This document shows, piece after piece, positions 1 to 6,577 of a stretch of DNA of 64,000 bases (positions are counted from its first letter, which is position 1; each line of letters begins with the position of its first letter). The position numbers and the translations under genes are program-made. Source of the DNA: an uncultured Clostridia bacterium (lineage in GTDB: Bacteria; Bacillota_A; Clostridia; TANB77; CAG-508); the NCBI GenBank assembly GCA_947625985.1, contig CANQQF010000002.1, forward strand, positions 1-64,000. The letters run 5' to 3'. Below the pieces are notes generated by a model. It worked only from the letters and a program-made list of their open reading frames with translations. It did no database searches and was not told where the DNA came from.

Positions 1-407
1 TCTTTGCATTCTTACCTACCGTGTCTACATAGTAGCCACGGCACCAAAAACTTCGCTGCCCAAAGTTGTATTTCAAATTTGACCACCTCTGGAAAATTAT
101 GAGGCCGCTTTTGCCCCTTCAATATTCCCATAAATTTTGATACAGATAGTTTAGGTGGTATTGATACAAACATATGCACATGATCCGGGCATACTTCAGC
201 CTCTATAATTTCCACTTCATTCCAATCACACAAATCTCTCAATATTTTTCCGATTTCCATCCTTTTCTTTCCATAAAAAATTTTTCTCCTATATTTAGGT
301 GTAAACACTATATGATATTTGCAATTCCATTTTGTGTGTGATAAACTTGAGGATGTATCATATGTAGTGTTTTCACTTTTAGTTTTTTTGCTAAATATAC
401 TATTCAT
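1..407 (-). pseudogene. tnpA: IS200/IS605 TnpA (Y1 HUH transposase), frameshifted and cut by window edge
   Basis: Small single-strand DNA transposase of the Y1 family, which moves IS200/IS605 elements as single-stranded circles. The reading from ATG at 407 gives the family start (WNCKYHIVFTPKYRRK) and the HUH metal site in CPDHVHMFVSIPPK. The frame breaks at the G run at 114-117: after ILKG the family sequence GKSGLIIFQRW...FWCRGYYVDTVG continues in the next frame up to the window edge. The helix with the catalytic tyrosine would lie beyond position 1. I chose the ATG at 407 over an in-frame TTG at 416 because AAGGGAG sits about 10 bases before it. One extra G accounts for the break, so this is a recent mutation or a sequence error. 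Confidence 0.85.
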
Positions 408-412
408 GATAC

Positions 413-484
413 GCAACTCCCTTCATTTTTATCTTATCAATTATGCGTCGAAACATATTGATATTATATCATGAAGGGAGTTGC
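413..484 (-). promoter_or_regulatory. 14-bp inverted repeat hiding the tnpA ribosome site
   Basis: Bases 413-426 and 471-484 are perfect reverse complements (gcaactcccttcat and its complement), separated by 44 bases. In the tnpA transcript the downstream arm contains the AAGGGAG ribosome site just before the ATG, so folding would block translation. This matches the known 5' UTR stem-loop that represses IS200 transposase synthesis. Confidence 0.65.
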
Positions 485-509
485 TTTGCTACAAAGCTTA
501 AGCTTATGT

Positions 510-532
510 TACTACCGGCATAGCCGGAAGTA
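510..532 (-). repeat. IS200/IS605 left-end hairpin
   Basis: The sequence tact-a-ccggc-ata-gccgg-a-agta folds into a stem with one internal mismatch. IS200/IS605 elements carry such imperfect subterminal hairpins, which TnpA recognises as single-stranded DNA. Its place upstream of tnpA fits the left end. Confidence 0.6.
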
Positions 533-539
533 TTTAGTC

Positions 540-580
540 AAAAAAAAACAAACTAACACTCTATGTTAGCTTGTTTTTTT
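540..580. terminator. Bidirectional terminator downstream of the NUDIX gene
   Basis: A 10-bp stem (548-557 with 565-574, one G:T wobble) is flanked by an A run on the left and a T run on the right, so it can work on both strands. It would end the NUDIX transcript and separate it from the insertion sequence. Confidence 0.75.
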
Positions 581-645
581 CACTTTCATCCACATTCCTT
601 TCATATATAAATTTAGCCAAAAAATCATAACTATTTTTCAGCTTT

Positions 646-1077
646 TTACCAATTAAAAGGTAGATATGTAGAATTATTTTCGCTTAACACTTTTGGTATA
701 AAATCTAATGTGTTTACTGGAATATTGTCTTTATCTACCCATATAATTTCCTCACATTTATCTTTTTCATTATTGTTAATATTGCCTGACCAACGAGTGG
801 TTTTGAATACAAAGTCAACATATTCTTGATTTTCACTAACTCTTCTATTTAAAACCTTATAAAATTCTACATCTTCCATATTTATATTTATTCCTATTTC
901 TTCTTTTGCTTCTCTAATTAATGCTTTTCTAATTTCTTCATTTGCTTCTACATGTCCACCTGGTAAAGAATACTTACCATCCTCATACCCTGTGTTCTTT
1001 CTCTTCATTAGTAATATTTTATTTTGATTTTCTAGTAATAATTGCACACTTATTGGTAATTTGTTTCTTTCTCCCAT
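646..1077 (-). CDS. NUDIX hydrolase
   Basis: A 143-residue protein of the size of single-domain NUDIX pyrophosphohydrolases, which cleave nucleoside diphosphates linked to another group. The full NUDIX box GX5EX7REUXEEXGU is present (GHVEANE then REAKEEIGI, residues about 42-64), with the metal-binding glutamates intact, so it should be active. The substrate cannot be read from the sequence. ATG at 1077 is preceded by AAAGGA. It is a single-gene unit between the insertion sequence and a gene-poor region, which suggests an accessory gene. Mutator-type (8-oxo-dGTP) or general housecleaning roles are both possible. Confidence 0.88.
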   Translation of the reverse strand: MGERNKLPISVQLLLENQNKILLMKRKNTGYEDGKYSLPGGHVEANEEIRKALIREAKEEIGININMEDVEFYKVLNRRVSENQEYVDFVFKTTRWSGNINNNEKDKCEEIIWVDKDNIPVNTLDFIPKVLSENNSTYLPFNW

Positions 1078-1705
1078 TTTGTATTCCTTTCATTATAATT
1101 TATTCTTTTCTAAAAAATAAAATTCCAGTTTCCAATATTGTTAAACCTAGTATTTTCATTTAATTTATGTGTTTTACATAAATTATTTTTTCTTTAGTTT
1201 ATTTTTTATCTATAAGTTTCCTATTGAAAAATAGTATACTATATTTCATATATCTTGTCAATTCGTATTATGTTACTTTCTTATTATACATTTTTGTTTA
1301 GACAATATTATCACCTCTTGATAAAAGTTTATTTTTTATAACATATTAAAATATCTTCCATACTCCCATTTGAATTAACCACATTTTTCCATCTTTTCCT
1401 TAAATTTGAAAGTGTCACAATTTGTAACGGTTTCATTTTCTTCTTTTATCATTCAAACTTTGCCAAGCATAGTAATACGTAATATAATATATCATATGTA
1501 TGAAATATTATATTAATGATTTTCCATTTCTAGCAATAATCTTTCCACAAAATCCTCCATATTCAAAATATTCTTCTGGTGCAAATTTCCCACTATATTT
1601 CCATTTTTATCCGTAAATATTCCAATTTTGTTTTTAACCTTATATCTTGTAATGGACATGTGTTCTTTGATGGAATTTTAAACTGAATGTATTTAATAAT
1701 TCAAT
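1078..1705. other. Gene-poor, very AT-rich stretch
   Basis: I see no convincing gene, RNA or repeat here apart from one weak short reading frame (1513-1659). Position next to an insertion sequence and a broken rhuM suggests decayed accessory DNA. Confidence 0.5.
1513..1659 (-). CDS. Possible 48-residue ORF or gene remnant
   Basis: An open frame begins MSITRYKVKNKIGIF and ends LLEMENH. No clear ribosome site precedes the ATG. The centre (FTDKNGNIVGNL) looks like real protein rather than random AT-rich translation, so it may be the tail of a lost gene. Nothing recognisable; function unknown. Confidence 0.2.
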   Translation of the reverse strand: MSITRYKVKNKIGIFTDKNGNIVGNLHQKNILNMEDFVERLLLEMENH

Positions 1706-1878
1706 TATCATATTTAAATTATAATATTTAACTGTTCTTTCAAATTTTCTATTACCTTTTTTTGAACCTGTCGGAAATTCTGACAGGTTGATTTTTTATC
1801 AAGTTCCTCTTCTAAATAAATATTATTTAGATGTTCTATAATATTTGTTCTTGAAGTGCCAAATAACTCTGCTATTTT
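1706..1878 (-). pseudogene. RhuM-family gene remnant
   Basis: The reading KIAELFGTSRTNIIEHL, then LDKKSTCQNFRQVQKKG, then FERTVKYYNLNMI follows the RhuM/KilA-like family (helix-turn-helix part, then STC..FRQV..G, then FYNLDMI). The frame breaks at a T run at 1757-1763, where one more base would restore it. The usual N-terminus of about 30 residues and everything after YNLNMI are missing. Its 5' side is fused directly to a promoter-bearing segment that recurs at 6443-6510. Confidence 0.6.
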
Positions 1879-1879
1879 A

Positions 1880-1948
1880 CGAACATTCGTATTGTATTAT
1901 ATATATAAATTAAATTCAATCTTTTTTTTTAGTCTCCAAAATTATATA
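1880..1948 (-). repeat. Dispersed promoter-bearing segment, copy 1
   Basis: About 68 bp closely resembling 6443-6510. Each copy holds TTGAAT, a 17-bp gap and TACAAT on the minus strand (here 1914-1919 and 1891-1896), followed by a partial palindrome around cgaacattcg. Here the promoter drives only the rhuM remnant. Confidence 0.6.
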
Positions 1949-1960
1949 ACTTTCTCTACA

Positions 1961-1998
1961 AAAAAAAGAAGTGTCATCCATTTTATTTTGGATACACT
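1961..1998. repeat. Putative att site, distal copy
   Basis: 38 bases identical to 9422-9459. The repeat holds the hairpin terminator of secA (arms around ggatacact and agtgtcatcc). A separate secA-like tail lies immediately inside the island at 2008-2058. Confidence 0.65.
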
Positions 1999-2007
1999 TC
2001 TTTTATT

Positions 2008-2058
2008 TTACTTATTTTTACCACAGCAGTTTTTATATTTCTTACCACTTCCACATGT
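2008..2058 (-). pseudogene. Displaced secA C-terminal tail (SEC-C motif)
   Basis: Minus-strand reading gives [16 protein letters not shown] and a stop, against [17 protein letters not shown] at the end of the resident SecA. The protein is almost the same but the DNA differs at many positions, so it is not a fresh duplication. A stop codon lies four codons upstream, so only the tail exists. It lies on the island side of the repeat, as expected if the element brought it from another host. Confidence 0.7.
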
Positions 2059-2294
2059 AGTGAACTGCTAAATATTATAAGTATTTATGATATTTATAAT
2101 ATTATTGGTATTTCAGTGATTCACGGCATTAGAATATTTTTATATAAATAATATTTATGTTATTATTTATATTATGAATATTTTAATTTTGTCAACAAAT
2201 CGTCAACATTGTTGCCAACATTTTATTTACCATTATTATAGTTAGTATACGGTATAATAAAATTTTTGTCAAATAAATAAAAGTTAAATTAGAA

Positions 2295-2334
2295 TTTTAT
2301 ATCACGATTTTTTTTGATTTTTTCGTAATATAGG
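2295..2334. repeat. Single copy of the 40-bp palindromic repeat
   Basis: One diverged copy of the unit that occurs three times at 4011-4130 (atatcacga, T-rich centre, tcgtaatat). It lies ten bases past the stop codon of the small membrane-protein gene and so marks the far side of the two-gene cassette. Confidence 0.65.
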
Positions 2335-2343
2335 TTCATAAAT

Positions 2344-2835
2344 TTATCTTTCATATTCATAGTAATACAAGATATTATTGTCTATATCAAACACTCCAAA
2401 AGAAACTGAATAATATAAACCACTTATTACTTCATCTATGCTATGCTTGTCTTTTGCTCCATTGCTTCTATTTGTAAATATCCAATATTTATTTTCTATA
2501 TAAGGAATTTTATTATAAATTCCTTCTCTTGTATAAAATTTAAGTCGTTCCTCAATTTTTTCGTCTATTTTTCCTTTTATCCAATTATTATTATTTTTTA
2601 TTTTATTTAAAATCTTTTCTCCTTGTCTTTTTGATAAGTAGATTATTTCCAACTTTTCTTCATCAAAAAATTCTCCCTCTGATAAATTTGTTACTTCCTT
2701 TTTACAAATTAATGGAATAATAAATTCAAGACCTTTATATGATGGTTCTATCTCAGTATATAACTCCCAACCTATTATTAAAAGTCCAATAATAAAAAAT
2801 ATTATAATAGAAGTAATTAATATTTTTTTCTTCAT
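2344..2835 (-). CDS. Small membrane-anchored protein, possible immunity partner
   Basis: Unrecognised 163-residue protein. Residues about 4-25 form one strongly hydrophobic segment (ILITSIIIFFIIGLLIIGWE); the rest is a soluble, charged domain ending YYYEYER. It starts one base after the stop of the upstream Cys-motif gene, and its ribosome site (GAGGTAAAATAAT) lies inside the end of that gene, so the two are translationally coupled. A coupled, membrane-anchored partner behind a larger soluble protein is the layout of toxin-immunity pairs, but that is inference; no family could be named. Confidence 0.7.
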   Translation of the reverse strand: MKKKILITSIIIFFIIGLLIIGWELYTEIEPSYKGLEFIIPLICKKEVTNLSEGEFFDEEKLEIIYLSKRQGEKILNKIKNNNNWIKGKIDEKIEERLKFYTREGIYNKIPYIENKYWIFTNRSNGAKDKHSIDEVISGLYYSVSFGVFDIDNNILYYYEYER

Positions 2836-2836
2836 A

Positions 2837-3892
2837 TTATTTTACCTCAAATTTGCCTATGGTCATTCTTATATCTATATCATACTCCTTTATTACTCCA
2901 CTATGCACGGAAAGACTTGCAAAATTATATAAAGTACTAGATAATAAACTTTTAGAAATACTAGATGTATCATTATAGTATTTTATTAAATTTTTAGGTT
3001 GAGAATAATCATATCTATCATGTAATGTTATCTCTAAATTCCACTTATCAATATCTCTCTTTCCTTTTATGTATAAATCAGCACTATGTATTGAAAAATA
3101 TAAATCTTTATCATTAAAATTCATTGGAAAAGAATTATCTTTTGTACTATCAAATGTAAATTCATTACAATCGTTTCCATATTTTTTTACTATATTGTTT
3201 ATGTTTTCTTGAAAATATTTATCTTCCGTTATTTCTTTTATAACTTTTCCTTCTGTTATAACCAAATTTTCTGGTTCTTTTTTTAAAGAATGTTGTAAAA
3301 AATCTGCTGATATAGGAAATTCTGCATATTTTCCACCTAATTCAATTACTGTTTGCCAAAATACAAATTGCATTTCTTTAAAAGTATTTTTTTCATATTG
3401 TTTCTTATTTTTGGTTAAATTAAATATAAAACTAATGCTTGTAATTATAGTTTTTATACTATCTTCATCAGTAAAATTACCATTACTTATTTTATCAATG
3501 CCATCTTGAAACTTCATTACTTTTTTATATAAATCATATGCTTGTTTTAAACTAATTGTTTTTGCACTTTTTAATTCTTTACCTTTTTTCATTTGTTTTA
3601 TATTTTGCATATCGTGATTAATTTGTTTTTTTATTATATTATAATTCCCATATGGTATTTTATTTAAATATTGATATGTTAAATATCTATCAGTTAACCA
3701 TATCTTTTGATTTATATTAATATTTTTTGTGTTAGTTAATTTCATAACATTATTATATAATGTTTTTTCTCTTAGACTTACTTTTTTTGGCATTTTCAAA
3801 TCTAGAAATGAATATATGTTTTTTACACAGCCATTCCCAAAAACATCGTTTGAAACTTTCATATTTCTTTTACATAATAAACATTCATGCAT
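2837..3892 (-). CDS. Unknown protein with N-terminal Cys motif and C-terminal RYDY region
   Basis: A 351-residue protein. The N-terminus has C4-x2-C7 and C22 (MHECLLCKRNMK...GNGCVKN), a possible zinc knuckle. The middle is Lys-rich and helical. The last 80 residues contain WNLEITLHDRYDYSQPKN, then a conserved-looking LYNFASLSVHSG segment; the pattern W, hydrophobic strand, D-x-YD resembles C-terminal domains seen in secreted or polymorphic toxins, but I cannot assign a family. ATG at 3892 is preferred over a TTG at 3910 because GAAGGA lies at the right distance. It has no signal peptide. It is coupled to the following membrane protein and flanked by 40-bp repeats. Confidence 0.75.
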   Translation of the reverse strand: MHECLLCKRNMKVSNDVFGNGCVKNIYSFLDLKMPKKVSLREKTLYNNVMKLTNTKNININQKIWLTDRYLTYQYLNKIPYGNYNIIKKQINHDMQNIKQMKKGKELKSAKTISLKQAYDLYKKVMKFQDGIDKISNGNFTDEDSIKTIITSISFIFNLTKNKKQYEKNTFKEMQFVFWQTVIELGGKYAEFPISADFLQHSLKKEPENLVITEGKVIKEITEDKYFQENINNIVKKYGNDCNEFTFDSTKDNSFPMNFNDKDLYFSIHSADLYIKGKRDIDKWNLEITLHDRYDYSQPKNLIKYYNDTSSISKSLLSSTLYNFASLSVHSGVIKEYDIDIRMTIGKFEVK

Positions 3893-3930
3893 ATTTTTTC
3901 CTTCTTTCAAATTAATTTATATTTTTAACT

Positions 3931-4005
3931 CTACATATAAAAAGGAATTTCTCTTGAAACATTTCCATTTCCTTCTTTTTGAACTTGTCGGAAATTCTGA
4001 CAAGT
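3931..4005 (-). pseudogene. Second RhuM-family fragment
   Basis: Reads TCQNFRQVQKEGNGNVSREI then PFYM and a stop, the same internal RhuM segment as the remnant at 1706-1878 but from a different gene copy (KEGNGNVSREIPFY against KKGNRKFERTVKYY). It begins just beside the 40-bp repeat array and ends just upstream of the Cys-motif gene, so the rest of rhuM was replaced. Confidence 0.6.
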
Positions 4006-4010
4006 TCAAA

Positions 4011-4130
4011 TTTTATATCACGATTTTTTCGATTTTTTCGTGATATAGATTTTTATATCACGATTTTTTCGATTTTTTCGTGATATAAATTTTTATATCA
4101 CGATTTTTTTAGTTTTTTTATGATATAAAT
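4011..4130. repeat. Three tandem 40-bp palindromic repeats
   Basis: Three head-to-tail units (4011-4050, 4051-4090, 4091-4130). Units one and two differ by one base; the third is more diverged. Each unit is a hairpin: arms atatcacga and tcgtgatat around a T-rich centre. They have no spacers, so this is not a CRISPR array. They lie between the Fic stop codon and the rhuM fragment. Confidence 0.85.
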
Positions 4131-4151
4131 TCTATATTACAAAATAAAATT

Positions 4152-5288
4152 TTATTTTAAAAATAAATTAATATAACTTTCAAAAGCAAAAATTTGATTT
4201 CTACTATATCCTGTTGTTTCTTTTATAATTTCTTTCTTTAGCAGTGCATTTACTATTCCATTTATTGTTGTTAATTTGATATTAGTCTTTTCACTCATTT
4301 TATTTCTAGTAAGTTTAGGTTCATCATATAGTACATCAATTACTTTTCTTGCATTTTCAGGTTTTACTGGTAAATTCATTATAATATCATCTATTTCTTT
4401 TGTAAATTTAACTACTTTTCTAAACTTTTCTTTAGCTGTTTTTGAAGTTTCTATAACAGCTTCTAAAAAGAATTTGATCCAACTTATAATATCATTTTGT
4501 TTTCTTACTCTCGTAAGCATATCATAATAAAGCTCTTTATTTTTTTCTATGTAATCTGAAATATATAAGCATGATTTATCTAGCATCTTTTTACTTTGAA
4601 TATATAAAGGAATTAGTAATCTTCCTATTCTTCCATTTCCATCTTGGAAAGGATGAATTGATTCGAATTGATAATGTAAAATTGCAATTTTTATTAAATC
4701 AGGTGTATCTATTTCTTCATTATTTATAAATTTTTCAAAATCTGTCAAGCATTCTGCAATTTCAGTATGTGGAGGTGGAACATATACTGCTGTCGAAGGC
4801 ATACTACCACCAATCCAGTTTTGTGAAGTTCTAAATTCTCCTGGTGTTTTATGCTCACCACGAACTCCTTGCATTAATATTTTATGTATTTCTCTTATTA
4901 ATCTTGTACAAACAGGAAAACCTTCTGTTATTCTGTTTACAGCATAATTTGTTGCTTTTACATAATTTTGAACTTCTTCCCAATCATCTCTTTTTTCTGG
5001 ATTTATATCATTTACATCAAGCAAATCCTCCTCAACAGTTGTTTTTGTTCCTTCTATTCTACTTGATTTATTTGCTTCGATTTTCACATGCATTTTAATA
5101 TATAAATCTACATTTGGAATTAATTGTGAATATGCATTTAATTCACCAACTTGTCTATTTGCCTCTGCTAGTAACTTGTCCAATTTTGTATCATTCCATC
5201 CCCAGTTATAGTTTATTTTGCTGGGAATAAAAGCTTTGTAATCGTTCATATTTATATATTTTCCTGATTTGTATTCTTCAAGTTTCAT
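4152..5288 (-). CDS. Fic-domain protein, class II type with N-terminal inhibitory motif
   Basis: A 378-residue Fic protein. The core motif is complete: HPFQDGNGRIGR, residues 212-223, with the catalytic histidine and nucleotide-binding residues, so it should transfer AMP (or a similar group) to a protein hydroxyl. S75-x3-E79-G80 (SSRIEG) is the self-inhibitory helix motif, here in the N-terminal part as in class II. A winged-helix-like region fills the last 60 residues. The start is ATG at 5288, since AAGGAGG lies 5 bases before it; an upstream ATG at 5315 has no good site. It follows a membrane-protein gene by 23 bases and probably shares its promoter. The target is unknown. Confidence 0.92.
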   Translation of the reverse strand: MKLEEYKSGKYINMNDYKAFIPSKINYNWGWNDTKLDKLLAEANRQVGELNAYSQLIPNVDLYIKMHVKIEANKSSRIEGTKTTVEEDLLDVNDINPEKRDDWEEVQNYVKATNYAVNRITEGFPVCTRLIREIHKILMQGVRGEHKTPGEFRTSQNWIGGSMPSTAVYVPPPHTEIAECLTDFEKFINNEEIDTPDLIKIAILHYQFESIHPFQDGNGRIGRLLIPLYIQSKKMLDKSCLYISDYIEKNKELYYDMLTRVRKQNDIISWIKFFLEAVIETSKTAKEKFRKVVKFTKEIDDIIMNLPVKPENARKVIDVLYDEPKLTRNKMSEKTNIKLTTINGIVNALLKKEIIKETTGYSRNQIFAFESYINLFLK

Positions 5289-5311
5289 ATTTTCCTCCTT
5301 ATAACACACTT

Positions 5312-6421
5312 TCATTTCATTTGTTCAAGTCTTGTTTCCTTCAAAATTTTATTTATTCTGTCTTTATATATGTTATCTTTATTCCAAATAGAATTAATCA
5401 ATTTAATAATATCTGAACAATAATATATCAAGTCTGGTAACATTGTAAGAATAGTATCTCCGATTTTATTAATATCTGCTAATAGTATGTTCCTTTTTAT
5501 TCTATTAGCTGTATCTATACAATTATGGTATAGATAATCTTCATTATTTTTATTCTGTTTTATAAATATTAATTCATTTCTATTTTCTTTTAAATTATTT
5601 ACAAATGTCTCCGTTATTTCCTCGATATATTTCTGTATTTTCTCAGTATTATTTATATTTTTATTTATAAAATGTTTATATGCTTCTGTTTTATTATGTT
5701 CTTTTATTTCAATTATAATTGTTTCAGGGGAAGATAAATAATCTAAAGTTTTACATTTTTTTTCATTTGTTAAACCAATTATAAGCATAATTTTTTCTAT
5801 ATAATCATACATATTATTTTCAACAAAATAACTATATTTATATTGCCATTTTAATTTATTTCTTCTTTCCCTTTCAGAATTATATACATTTACATATGCA
5901 GTTATTATTATTGTAGTTAAAATTAACTCAAAAATTTCCCATTCTTTATCATCAATAGATTTAAATATTGAAAAACAATATATAAATAATAATTCTATTA
6001 TTATAATCGGAATTAACGAAATTAGATTTTTTAGTGTTCTAAAGATGAAACTATTTACTCTTTCTAATATAGGATATATTTTTAACACTAAAATTTCTAT
6101 CGCAGTTATTATATCAATATTATATTCTTTATCCCCATATATATATTTAAATTTTAATTTTTTAAATATGCTACTCAATATAAAAATAATGATTATTGCA
6201 AATATTTCAAAAATTATAATTTTCAATTTAGTAGGTTTAAATAGATATATACTACTATTTAATAAAATCATCCATAATAAAGCTAAGAGTAATGTATATA
6301 TTAATAAAGCAATTTTTTCAAGTTTACATATCCTTATTTTCCCATATCTTATATTAAGTAAAAAAAATAAAATACTTACTAAAGCAATGGTTAAGCTGCC
6401 TATACATATAAATTTTATCAT
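5312..6421 (-). CDS. Multi-pass membrane protein of unknown function
   Basis: A 369-residue protein that I do not recognise. The first half has about five hydrophobic segments (residues roughly 3-23, 36-56, 67-87, 133-152 and 161-180); the second half is soluble, charged and helical (EKIQKYIEEITETFVNNLKEN). ATG at 6421 follows AAGGAG with good spacing. A strong promoter copy lies 20-60 bases upstream (6455-6483). The gene precedes the Fic gene, so the two are likely co-transcribed. A membrane sensor or pore working with Fic is possible but not shown by the sequence. Confidence 0.75.
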   Translation of the reverse strand: MIKFICIGSLTIALVSILFFLLNIRYGKIRICKLEKIALLIYTLLLALLWMILLNSSIYLFKPTKLKIIIFEIFAIIIIFILSSIFKKLKFKYIYGDKEYNIDIITAIEILVLKIYPILERVNSFIFRTLKNLISLIPIIIIELLFIYCFSIFKSIDDKEWEIFELILTTIIITAYVNVYNSERERRNKLKWQYKYSYFVENNMYDYIEKIMLIIGLTNEKKCKTLDYLSSPETIIIEIKEHNKTEAYKHFINKNINNTEKIQKYIEEITETFVNNLKENRNELIFIKQNKNNEDYLYHNCIDTANRIKRNILLADINKIGDTILTMLPDLIYYCSDIIKLINSIWNKDNIYKDRINKILKETRLEQMK

Positions 6422-6442
6422 ATATTACTTCTCCTTTTATTT

Positions 6443-6510
6443 GCGAACATCTGTATTGTATCATATATATGAATTAAATTCAATCTTTTTTGAAAAGTCT
6501 TTAAAATTAT
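6443..6510 (-). promoter_or_regulatory. Promoter of the membrane protein-Fic pair (repeat copy 2)
   Basis: Minus-strand TTGAAT (6478-6483), 17-bp gap and TACAAT (6455-6460). Downstream AATACAGATGTTCG is a half-matching form of the Gram-positive LexA box (CGAACATATGTTCG), so SOS control is conceivable but weakly supported. The whole segment resembles 1880-1948. Confidence 0.6.
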
Positions 6511-6577
6511 ACTTTAAAATTTTTATATAATCGATTACTAATTTAAATATTTAGTGCTCAAATCCTTTACTATTATT

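Larger units (their letters stand above)
1..540 (-). mobile_element. Left part of an IS200-like insertion sequence
   Basis: The element is made up of tnpA, its structured leader and a subterminal hairpin at 510-532. It has no tnpB in the visible part, which is the IS200 layout. The other end lies outside the window. The exact left boundary is uncertain; it should fall just beyond the hairpin, near 535-540. Confidence 0.65.

Noticed and set aside
1856..2071. Plus-strand frame of 71 codons
   Set aside because: It runs antisense through the rhuM remnant, the promoter copy and the secA tail, and has no ribosome site.
4011..4130. Possible CRISPR array
   Set aside because: The units are directly adjacent with no spacers, are palindromic, and there are no cas genes nearby.
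6045..6530. Plus-strand frame of 161 codons
   Set aside because: Antisense to the membrane-protein gene and crosses its promoter; its hydrophobic look comes from AT-rich antisense codons.
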